Below the pieces are notes generated by a model that worked only from the letters and a program-made list of their open reading frames with translations, was not told the DNA's origin and made no database searches. Shown here one piece after another: positions 16,598 through 23,379 of a stretch of DNA of 24,544 nt (positions are counted from its first letter, which is position 1; every line of letters starts with the position of its first letter). Source of the DNA: Ruminococcaceae bacterium UBA2854 (GTDB lineage: Bacteria; Bacillota; Clostridia; Oscillospirales; Acutalibacteraceae); assembly GCA_002350765.1 (NCBI GenBank), contig DEFK01000011.1, positions 738 through 25,281 of the forward strand, given 5' to 3'. The translations under genes were made by a program, and so were the position numbers.

Positions 16598-19051
16598 ATG
16601 AAAACATCTTTAAAGAAATTGACAAGTGTGTTTTTAGCGGTACTTATGGTTATGACTGTTTTCTCGGTTGTAGGCGTAGCGGCTGCTGACACAACAAAGA
16701 ACACCGCAGGCGACGACGTAACAATTCATGTTACCGATAACCTTGGTTGGGGCACAATGTATGTCCATTACTGGGGCGGTTCGTCCGAATCAACCTGGCC
16801 GGGCGTTCAGATGTCCGACGAAGGCGATAACGGATTTGGCAGTCACAACTTCTCTGCCAGTGTTCCGAGCGATGCGACAGGTTATGTATTTACAAAAGGC
16901 GCTGACGGCCCTCAGACCGTAGACGTTCATGATGTAAACGTTGAAGGTTACTGGCTTGACGGTACTCAGACAGAAGGTAAATATAACGTTCGCCTTTGGG
17001 GCGACACAGGCGAAGGCGGCGGCCAAGGCGGCGGTGGCGGCAGCCAGGGCGGCGGCGGTGGAACCACCGATTCCTACTACCTCATCGGCTACATCGACGG
17101 CGCTGACTACGGCGACGGCAAAGACTATGCGAATATGGGCGACTACCACTTCGTAAACGGCCAGGTAACCGCGACCTTCACCCAAGACAGCTATGTATGT
17201 GTTAAGGATACCAACATGGTATGGTATATGACCCAGGGCTTTCTCGGCACAGACGTAACTTCCGCAACGCTGTATAATAGCAGCATTACCGGCACGCAGT
17301 CCGATAAGCTGTATGTACCCGCAGGCACCCACACCTTCACGCTCAGCGAGAACGGCGACGGCACTCTGACCCTGTCCTATGACGGCGGCGGAGATATAGA
17401 AAACCCCACAGGCGGCGAAGGCGGCGGCGATAACCCCGGTTCTTACACAGTATCGGTTAACCCCGGCGACTATGCCGCGGACGGTGAATGGTATGCTTAT
17501 ACATGGACAACAGGTGGACTCAGCGGTTCATGGCTCAGCGGCACACCGTCAGGCGATTCTTATACATTCTCCGGAGTATCCGATAACGTTATCTTCGCTT
17601 CATCTTCAGGTTATCCCGATACTGATTGGGGCAACTGTGCTGCTCAGACAAGCGACCTCACAGCACAAGACGGCGCTACATATACAATTTCAGGTAAGCG
17701 TGATCCTATCGGCGAGCAGGGCGAAATGCGTCCTATATACGAAGGCGATTGGGAAGCAGGCGGAAATATTGACCAACCGACAGATCCTGTTACTGATCCT
17801 GTTACCGATCCTGTAACTGATCCTGTTACTGATCCTGTAACAGATCCCGTTACTGATCCTGTTATCCAGACAGATCCCGTTACTGATCCTGTAACTGATC
17901 CCGCAACTGATCCTCAGACAAATCCCGGCGGCGATACAACAACAGGCTTAAAGGTAACAACAGCTCTCAACGGAGCTACAATCAATACAATTGATTGCAC
18001 AGGTACTTCTGTAACAGTTACTTATAACCTACAGGCTCCCCTCCTCCTCGAGGACGGCCAGGGTACACTTAAGTATGACGCTTCTAAGCTTCAGATTCAG
18101 TCATTCACATTACCTAACATTCAGTCAGGTCTTATTTCCAATAAAAACGTACCTGGTGAGGCTTACTTCAACTTCACAGGCGTTAACGCTGAGACAAACT
18201 CAGGTATCTTCGATTTCAAGACAAACAAAGCTCTTGTAATCGCTACATTCAACGTAGTAGGCTCAGGCGCTACAACAATTAACCTCGATATGGAAGAGCT
18301 CGACGCTCTCGAGAACGGTCAGCAGATTGCTTACTATACAAACAAAGTAGCTGCTCCCGAGGCTTCTTCAATCACACAGAGCCTCGCTAACCCGACAGTA
18401 GACGTTCAGGGCGGAGATACACCTACAACTGCTCCCGCTTCTCAGACAGATCCTGTAACAACACCTCAGACACAGCCTTCTACACAGGTACAGCCCACTA
18501 CAGTTGCTCCCGCAACACAGCCTACAACAGATCTTCCCACTCCTGTTTCCTTAGTTAAGCTCAGCGCTACATCTAAGAAAATCGCGGCTGGTAAGACATT
18601 CAAGCTTTCAGTTATCGGCGCTTCCGCAAAGGCAGCCTTCTCCGTAACAAGCGGTAAGAAGAAAGTCGCTCTCTCCAAGAAGAGCGCAAGCCAGGTAACA
18701 GTTACAGGTCTTAAGAAGGGCACAAGCAAGGTTACAGTTAAGGTTAACGGCAAGACATTAACCTGCAAGGTAACAGTTAAGAACAGCCCGAAGATCAAGG
18801 TAGCAGGTAAGAAGTTCAAGGCTACCAAGACTTACACAATCAATAAGGGTAAGACTCTTAAGGTTAAGATTACAGGTAAGGCTAAGGCTATCAAGAATAA
18901 GTATAAGTCCACAAATAAGAAGATTGCTAAGGTAACTTCCAAGAAGACTAAGGCAAACATTAAGATTAAGGGCTTAAAGAAGGGTAAGGCTACTATTAAG
19001 GTAACAGTTAATAAGTACAAGACCTTCAAGATTAAAGTTAAAGTTAAATAA
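16598..19051 (+). CDS. Secreted starch-binding scaffold-like protein (CBM26, cohesin-like module)
   Basis: An 817-residue secreted multi-modular protein. Signal peptide 1-30 (cleavage near VAAA). Residues 41-115 resemble starch-binding CBM26 (GWGTMYVHYWGG, STWPGVQM, GPQTVDV). A Gly-rich linker (137-157) leads to module 2 (158-263, YYLIGYIDGADYG), a type I link to amylolytic proteins of ruminococci, and to module 3 (282-367, EWYAYTWTTGG). A TDPV repeat linker (395-439) precedes a cohesin-like module (447-605, LKYDASKLQIQSF and ALVIATFNVVGSGATTINL), a Pro/Thr/Gln linker, and two basic Ig-like (Big2-like) modules (651-817). No catalytic domain, sorting signal or dockerin is visible. It probably holds starch and dockerin-bearing enzymes at the cell surface. 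An in-frame ATG 78 nt upstream is rejected because GAAGGAGG sits right before this ATG. Confidence 0.85.
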   Translation: MKTSLKKLTSVFLAVLMVMTVFSVVGVAAADTTKNTAGDDVTIHVTDNLGWGTMYVHYWGGSSESTWPGVQMSDEGDNGFGSHNFSASVPSDATGYVFTKGADGPQTVDVHDVNVEGYWLDGTQTEGKYNVRLWGDTGEGGGQGGGGGSQGGGGGTTDSYYLIGYIDGADYGDGKDYANMGDYHFVNGQVTATFTQDSYVCVKDTNMVWYMTQGFLGTDVTSATLYNSSITGTQSDKLYVPAGTHTFTLSENGDGTLTLSYDGGGDIENPTGGEGGGDNPGSYTVSVNPGDYAADGEWYAYTWTTGGLSGSWLSGTPSGDSYTFSGVSDNVIFASSSGYPDTDWGNCAAQTSDLTAQDGATYTISGKRDPIGEQGEMRPIYEGDWEAGGNIDQPTDPVTDPVTDPVTDPVTDPVTDPVTDPVIQTDPVTDPVTDPATDPQTNPGGDTTTGLKVTTALNGATINTIDCTGTSVTVTYNLQAPLLLEDGQGTLKYDASKLQIQSFTLPNIQSGLISNKNVPGEAYFNFTGVNAETNSGIFDFKTNKALVIATFNVVGSGATTINLDMEELDALENGQQIAYYTNKVAAPEASSITQSLANPTVDVQGGDTPTTAPASQTDPVTTPQTQPSTQVQPTTVAPATQPTTDLPTPVSLVKLSATSKKIAAGKTFKLSVIGASAKAAFSVTSGKKKVALSKKSASQVTVTGLKKGTSKVTVKVNGKTLTCKVTVKNSPKIKVAGKKFKATKTYTINKGKTLKVKITGKAKAIKNKYKSTNKKIAKVTSKKTKANIKIKGLKKGKATIKVTVNKYKTFKIKVKVK
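17780..17914 (+). repeat. 12-bp tandem repeat coding for TDPV linker
   Basis: Eleven TDPx units: seven TDPV, an Ile-Gln interruption, then TDPV, TDPV, TDPA and TDPQ. The DNA unit is close to GATCCTGTTACT with third-base variation. It codes an extended flexible linker between the glycan-binding half and the cohesin-like half; copy number may vary between strains. Confidence 0.9.
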
Positions 19052-19065
19052 TAACTTATAAAGAT

Positions 19066-19093
19066 AAAAGGGTTTCCTTCGGGAAACCCTTTT
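19066..19093 (+). terminator. Terminator of the starch-binding protein gene
   Basis: A perfect 12-bp stem (AAAAGGGTTTCC with its complement) closed by a TTCG tetraloop, 14 nt past the stop codon and followed by TTTAGTTT-type sequence. It faces the minus-strand terminator at 19144-19171. Confidence 0.9.
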
Positions 19094-19143
19094 AGTTTCT
19101 TATAAAACGTTTTTCCTGAATAAAACCGCTTCCTATATAGCAA

Positions 19144-19171
19144 AGAAAAAGGACCGCTTTTGCAGTCCTTT
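19144..19171 (-). terminator. Terminator of the small tail-anchored protein gene
   Basis: On the minus strand AAAGGACTGC, loop AAAA and GCGGTCCTTT form a 10-bp stem with one T-G pair, followed by T residues. It overlaps the stop codon of the gene it ends. Confidence 0.85.
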
Positions 19172-19587
19172 TAAACGTAATTAAATCCTATAATCAATCC
19201 TACTCCGAGGAACAATACTCCTACAGCGACCAGCGCGGCGGCGATAAGCATAAGCTTTCTACTGCCCTTTTCAGCCTGTTCTTTCTTTTTACTGCTGTAA
19301 ATCTTGTTTTTAGGCGAATAGATTTTTACATCATCTACATCCTCGGGAGTTTCAAAATCCGTATCGGGTTCAAGCTTAAACTGTCCGATATCTATTTCTA
19401 TCTCCTCTACCCTCTTCATAACCTCTCGTTCAGCCTCGTTATCGTACGGCGAGCTCTCGGGAGGCGCTGCCGACGGATTACGCAGAGCGTTGAGCGGCGG
19501 CGAGGGATTCGGTTTCTTAAAACGCTGAGGCTTTCTCTTAGGGGGAGCGCTGTTTTCGCGCTTAAAATGAAAATCACGTTTAACCAT
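19171..19587 (-). CDS. Hypothetical C-terminally anchored membrane protein
   Basis: 138 residues, family not recognised. Residues 1-45 are basic and proline-rich (PPKRKPQRFKKPNPSPP), 50-90 are acidic and probably partly helical (EREVMKRVEEIEIDIGQF), 94-111 are basic, and 112-135 form one hydrophobic segment (LMLIAAALVAVGVLFLGVGLI). No signal peptide is present, so the bulk should face the cytoplasm, with the tail in the membrane. The start has a strong GGAGGGG site and a near-consensus promoter of its own, so it is clearly expressed. It lies 68 nt downstream of the FkbM-type gene and has its own terminator. Function unknown. Confidence 0.78.
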   Translation of the reverse strand: MVKRDFHFKRENSAPPKRKPQRFKKPNPSPPLNALRNPSAAPPESSPYDNEAEREVMKRVEEIEIDIGQFKLEPDTDFETPEDVDDVKIYSPKNKIYSSKKKEQAEKGSRKLMLIAAALVAVGVLFLGVGLIIGFNYV

Positions 19588-19616
19588 TTTTCACCCCTCC
19601 AAAGTCTTCTTATAAA

Positions 19617-19645
19617 ATGGTATCATCTTTTTATAGATATGTCAA
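19617..19645 (-). promoter_or_regulatory. Promoter of the tail-anchored protein gene
   Basis: TTGACA, 17 nt, TACCAT on the minus strand, with TGA giving an extended -10. It lies between the end of the FkbM-type gene and the GGAGGGG ribosome binding site. Confidence 0.8.
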
Positions 19646-19655
19646 TTCCGTTCTT

Positions 19656-20711
19656 TTATATGCAATATAAATTTGTATCCCAGTGCGGAATATACGGATG
19701 GTGCCTGAGATAGAATTTATAATCGGGATTTATGCTTTTAAGCTGTAAAATCAGCGCGAAGATATCCTCGCTTCGGTGATAAGCTGCGACGTTAAGCTTC
19801 GGCTTAAACAGCTTTAAGGTATTCTCCATACCCTCGAAGGTCTCTTTCTCCGCTCCCTCTACGTCCAGCTTTACATAGGTTACGCGCTTACCGCAGAGGA
19901 TAGTATCAACCCTGGCTGCCTGTACGGGAGTGCCGCTGTCGTCTATCGCGCAGTTTCTGCCCGATTTTGTATTAAAATTAACCAATGTATTGCTGTTGTA
20001 TGAACCGAGCTGCCAAAGATTCACGTTCTCCATATCCGCGCAATACTCGAAAAGCTTTTTAAAGCTCCGCGCGCTCGGCTCAAAGGCGGTTATACTCTTA
20101 TACTTCCCGTCGGTATAGTTTAAGAATTCCTCGATAGTGTCGCCGTTATACGCGCCTAAATCGAGATAACTCTCCTCCTCCGTAAGGTTGAGAATCGAGA
20201 ACGCCTCATCCTTATCGGTTGTACAGCTGTCGAGATATTTTAAATCACCGCTGTACTGAAAGGAGATTATATCGCGGAAAACCTTTCGGCTTAACTCGTC
20301 CGCAAGCAGCGAATACGCCTCTGAGAAGGCGTTTTTATTTTCCGATATAAATTCCTTAGTAAATATATTATCGCCGAATACGGGTACCGAGGGCACTAAA
20401 AGCGTATGCTTTTTTGCTACGTCTTTAATATGGCTGATAACCTCGGGGAGCTGGCTCGCGAAGCACAGCGCTATAACAAATTCTCCGAGCTTATTCTCGA
20501 AATTGGAGAGTTTTTTTACCGTAAAGCCTCGAAAGCTCTGACCTCGTACAAAGTCATCACTCGCCATTACGCCGTATGGCTTTATACCCAGCCGTTCGAA
20601 TTCGTCGAGCACCTTATCGGCGCCGTCACCCATTCCGTAGAGTATAATCGGTTTATTCGTATTTTTAAAATAATCCCATACTGACGTAAGGGAAGATAAA
20701 AAACTAAACAT
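19656..20711 (-). CDS. FkbM-family SAM-dependent methyltransferase
   Basis: A 351-residue cytoplasmic protein. The C-terminal half is an FkbM-type methyltransferase: SAM-binding motif YLDLGAYNGDT (182-192), acidic FEPS (210-213), VKLDVEGAE (280-288) and the YHRSEDIF segment (311-318). The N-terminal part (about 18-110) looks like a nucleotide-binding Rossmann-type domain (IILYGMGDGADKVLDEF), a combination seen in sugar or glycan modification proteins. The substrate is unknown; methylation of a surface sugar is plausible. The start follows CAGGAG by 5-6 nt. No convincing promoter lies upstream, where a 125-bp palindromic repeat and a 5S rRNA gene on the same strand occupy the region. No terminator was found before the next gene. 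Confidence 0.85.
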   Translation of the reverse strand: MFSFLSSLTSVWDYFKNTNKPIILYGMGDGADKVLDEFERLGIKPYGVMASDDFVRGQSFRGFTVKKLSNFENKLGEFVIALCFASQLPEVISHIKDVAKKHTLLVPSVPVFGDNIFTKEFISENKNAFSEAYSLLADELSRKVFRDIISFQYSGDLKYLDSCTTDKDEAFSILNLTEEESYLDLGAYNGDTIEEFLNYTDGKYKSITAFEPSARSFKKLFEYCADMENVNLWQLGSYNSNTLVNFNTKSGRNCAIDDSGTPVQAARVDTILCGKRVTYVKLDVEGAEKETFEGMENTLKLFKPKLNVAAYHRSEDIFALILQLKSINPDYKFYLRHHPYIPHWDTNLYCI

Positions 20712-20734
20712 AGTTGCTCCTGTTAGTTAATCGC

Positions 20735-20859
20735 TGTCATCTTGAGCGGTTTGCGAAGCAAAATTTACGATAGTAAATAGTCGAAAGATCTTAAAGCCAA
20801 AAGATTCTTCGACTAAATCGTTTCACGATTTTGCCCTTCGGGCATCGCTCAGAATGACA
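20735..20859. repeat. 125-bp palindromic interspersed element
   Basis: Ends TGTCATCTTGAGCG and CGCTCAGAATGACA are inverse complements with mismatches. Nested inside are AGTCGAAAGATCT against AGATTCTTCGACT (11 of 13), a TTTAC/GTAAA hairpin, AATCGTTTCACGATT and GCCCTTCGGGC. The terminal words match the widespread TGTCATCCTGAGCG class of bacterial palindromic repeats. No reading frame is present; it is probably a non-autonomous MITE-like or REP-like element. Confidence 0.75.
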
Positions 20860-20885
20860 AGAGGAAAACAAAGATTAAAAAACAA

Positions 20886-20914
20886 AATAAAAACGCCCAC
20901 CCTATTGGGTGGAC
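20886..20914 (-). terminator. Terminator of the 5S rRNA gene
   Basis: GTCCACCC, loop AATA and GGGTGGGC form an 8-bp stem, followed on the minus strand by GTTTTTATTTTG. It begins 11 nt after the 5S 3' end. Confidence 0.88.
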
Positions 20915-20924
20915 ACTTTTCTAA

Positions 20925-21042
20925 TGTTGGCATCTCCCTATTTTCACAGGCCGTCGCCAGCCAACTATCTTCGGCACCACAGGGCTTAACTTCTGTGTTC
21001 GGTATGGGAACAGGTGGACCCCCTGCGTCATCGACACCAACT
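20925..21042 (-). rRNA. rrf: 5S ribosomal RNA
   Basis: About 117 nt. The conserved core is visible on the minus strand: CCTGTTCCCATACCGAACA, then GAAGTTAAGCCC and AGTTGGCTGGCGAC. The terminal helix pairs 5' GTTGGT with 3' GCCAAC. It stands alone: no 23S or 16S rRNA is in the window, and it has its own promoter and terminator. The ends are set from the terminal helix and may be off by a few bases. Confidence 0.95.
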
Positions 21043-21043
21043 T

Positions 21044-21061
21044 GTCGCTTTTTTCGGCGAC
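21044..21061 (-). other. Hairpin in the 5S precursor leader
   Basis: GTCGC and GCGAC arms (5 bp) with an 8-nt loop, directly before the mature 5S 5' end and right at the predicted transcription start. It probably forms in the precursor and may guide maturation. Confidence 0.45.
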
Positions 21062-21067
21062 TTGATT

Positions 21068-21096
21068 ATTATAGCACTATCCTTGTAAAAATGCAA
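21068..21096 (-). promoter_or_regulatory. Promoter of the stand-alone 5S rRNA gene
   Basis: TTGCAT, 17 nt, TATAAT on the minus strand with TGC making an extended -10; start predicted near 21061. A run of A and T upstream (21097-21130) resembles an UP element. Confidence 0.85.
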
Positions 21097-21161
21097 GTGT
21101 TTTTTTAAAAAAATTTTAAAAAAACTTTAAAAATCTTTTCGCTGTCCTAATACCCGTTTAC

Positions 21162-21190
21162 TTGACTAAACCTGTAAAAAATAGTAAAAT
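21162..21190 (+). promoter_or_regulatory. Promoter of the DUF815 ATPase operon
   Basis: TTGACT, 17 nt, TAAAAT, about 45 nt before the ATG. It diverges from the 5S promoter; the AT-rich stretch between them may serve both. Confidence 0.75.
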
Positions 21191-21235
21191 AATATATTAA
21201 GTTAACGACGTATCTATTATGATAGGATTGATTAT

Positions 21236-22465
21236 ATGACTAAGACATATAAAACCTTATTACTGCTGAATTCGCTTACAATTTACCGCGGAATATTAGA
21301 CCGCGGCGTAATAAAAAGCTATATGGATTTACTCTCGGGTATTAATCTTCCGCCCGAGGATTTTCTCAGCGCTTACGGCAGTTTTTACAAGCTTTTAACC
21401 GAGCGTGATATCACGGATAACCTCGCGCGCTATATAACCGAAGCGACGCTTTTTGACGAGAACAGCTTCTCGATTTCAGCCGCGGGCGGTAAAGCGGACG
21501 AGCTAAGCGAGACCGTTTTAGAGTCCGTAAAGAAAGACTGCGAAACTATCTATAATATAACGCAGCTTTGTGCCGAGGATATTATAAACGACTATAAGTA
21601 CAGCTCCGATATAGAAGATATAACCGCCTCTCTCCCGAGGTGGAAAACGGGCGAGCCCGTTGATGAATTTAAAAACGGCGCGGATATCAACAAGCTTATT
21701 GCGTTCTATAAAAACAACGGCTTTGGAATATACGCGAGATACAAGGCGTTTATCTGGAGAGACGGCGGTATTAAGCCCGTAGGTCATCCCGATAAAATAG
21801 CGGTAAGCTCCTTTATCGGCTACGAACGCCAGCGCAACCGTGTTATAGAAAATACCAAGGCGTTTTTAGACGGCAAGACCTGCAACAACTGTCTGCTGTA
21901 CGGCGATATGGGTACGGGTAAAAGCTCGACCGTAAAGGCTATCGGCAACGAGTTCAGAAACAAAGGGCTTCGGATTGTAGAAATGCCCAAGGAAAGGCTT
22001 ATGGAGTTTCCGCTCCTTATCGAAAAAATCGCCGCAAACCCGATGAAGTTTATAATATTCGTGGATGATTTATCATTCCAGCACCAGGACAAGAACTACA
22101 CCTCGCTTAAAGCGGTACTCGAGGGAGGACTTGCGGCTAAGCCCGATAACGCGCTTATCTACGCCACCTCAAACCGCCGTCACCTTATAAAGGAAAGCTG
22201 GGCAGACAGGGATACCGACGATATTAACCGCAGGGATAATATGCAGGAAACTCTCTCGCTATCCGATCGTTTCGGACTATCCGTTTACTACGGAAATCCC
22301 GATAAGTACGAGTTCCTGAATATTGTATACAGCCTCGCCGAAAAAGCGGGTATTGATATGGATAAGGACGAGCTTTCCATCCTCGCGGAAAGATTCGCTC
22401 TCACAAAAGGCGGTCGTTCGCCGAGATGCGCTAAGCAGTTCGTGGAATCTCTCGGACAGTCTTAG
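21236..22465 (+). CDS. DUF815-family AAA-type ATPase
   Basis: A 409-residue cytoplasmic protein. Residues 1-190 are an N-terminal helical region typical of this family, and the ATPase core follows: Walker A GDMGTGKSS (223-231), Walker B FIIFVDDLS (272-280), LKAVLEGG (291-298), sensor-1 YATSNRRH (309-316) and SLSDRFG (341-347). These motifs, in this order, define the DUF815 family of ATP-binding proteins, whose biological role is not established. All catalytic residues are present, so it should bind and hydrolyse ATP. The start has AGGATTG upstream and a good promoter. The next gene begins 17 nt after its stop, so it heads a four-gene operon. Confidence 0.9.
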   Translation: MTKTYKTLLLLNSLTIYRGILDRGVIKSYMDLLSGINLPPEDFLSAYGSFYKLLTERDITDNLARYITEATLFDENSFSISAAGGKADELSETVLESVKKDCETIYNITQLCAEDIINDYKYSSDIEDITASLPRWKTGEPVDEFKNGADINKLIAFYKNNGFGIYARYKAFIWRDGGIKPVGHPDKIAVSSFIGYERQRNRVIENTKAFLDGKTCNNCLLYGDMGTGKSSTVKAIGNEFRNKGLRIVEMPKERLMEFPLLIEKIAANPMKFIIFVDDLSFQHQDKNYTSLKAVLEGGLAAKPDNALIYATSNRRHLIKESWADRDTDDINRRDNMQETLSLSDRFGLSVYYGNPDKYEFLNIVYSLAEKAGIDMDKDELSILAERFALTKGGRSPRCAKQFVESLGQS

Positions 22466-22482
22466 GGTAACAGGAGATAAAA

Positions 22483-23379
22483 ATGAAGAAAAGTTTATTA
22501 GCTTTGGCTCTCGTTATAGTCACCGCCGTAACAGGACTGGCTTTCTCATCCTGCTCGAGTGACAGCGAATTTCCCGTTACCGCGGGGAATATTACGATAA
22601 AAGCCGAACCGAAAAATATTATTATACTTAATAAAAACGACGCCGATATAATTTCCTGTATCGGGTATATAGACAAGCTCGCGGGACGTTCCGACAGCGT
22701 TAATCAGAAGGGTATGGAGCTTGTACCGAGCGTAGGCTCGGCAAACGATCCCTCGTACTCTAAAATCAAGAAGCTTAAAGCGGACGTGGTTTTCGCGGAC
22801 GACACGCTTAAAGCCGACACTAAGAAAAAGCTTCAATCAAGCGGAATCACCGTTATTTCTCACGAAAAAGCGGACACTGTCGAACAGCTTAAAAAACTTT
22901 ACATTCAGCTCGGCACGCTTTTAGGCGGAAAGACTAAGGGTAAAGCCGCGGGCAAAGAAGCCTTCGACGACCTGTACGACAGCTTAAACAGCGTTAAGGA
23001 CGCCGTAGAGGAAAAGGACGTAAAGACAACCGTATGTTATCTCTATACCGAAAACGGCGAGATGAAAACCTTTACAAATTCCACATGGGAAAGCCTTATG
23101 CTCGACTACACAGGCGCGGCTAACGTCTTTAAAAACGAAAAGTCGGACACAGTCAACCTAAAAAAGCTCACAAGGGCTAACCCCGACTATATTTTCTGCG
23201 CCGATAAGGAAACAATTAAGCCGTTAAAGAGCGGAAAGACGAAAAAGAAACTATCCGCGCTTAACGATAAAACCAAAAGATACTTAATCCCTATGGATGA
23301 GCTCAGTATGCAGGGCGACACCTCGCTTGAAACCCTCAGAAAGATGCTAAAATATATGTACCCGGAGGACTTTAAGTAA
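22483..23379 (+). CDS. Lipoprotein, ABC-type solute-binding protein (BtuF/FhuD-like fold)
   Basis: 298 residues. A lipoprotein signal ends in FSSC with Cys24 as the lipidated residue, then a linker and a two-lobe binding domain. PKNIIILNKNDADIISCIG and KKLKADVVFADD are typical of class III periplasmic-type binding proteins (siderophore, cobalamin or haem uptake), as is the second-lobe ANPDYIFC. The ligand cannot be told. No permease or ATPase gene is adjacent, so it would need a transporter from elsewhere or have a sensing role. The ribosome binding site AGGAG is 7 nt before the ATG. Its stop overlaps the next start by one base. Confidence 0.83.
   Translation: MKKSLLALALVIVTAVTGLAFSSCSSDSEFPVTAGNITIKAEPKNIIILNKNDADIISCIGYIDKLAGRSDSVNQKGMELVPSVGSANDPSYSKIKKLKADVVFADDTLKADTKKKLQSSGITVISHEKADTVEQLKKLYIQLGTLLGGKTKGKAAGKEAFDDLYDSLNSVKDAVEEKDVKTTVCYLYTENGEMKTFTNSTWESLMLDYTGAANVFKNEKSDTVNLKKLTRANPDYIFCADKETIKPLKSGKTKKKLSALNDKTKRYLIPMDELSMQGDTSLETLRKMLKYMYPEDFK

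Noticed and set aside
16790..17332. 180-residue minus-strand reading frame opposite the starch-binding gene
   Set aside because: Its alanine-rich stretch is merely the complement of the Gly-rich linker codons.
17780..17914. Tandem repeats as a CRISPR array
   Set aside because: The units are 12 bp, contiguous, in frame and have no unique spacers; they code a linker.
20854..21108. 84-residue plus-strand reading frame
   Set aside because: It runs antisense through the 5S rRNA gene and its terminator.
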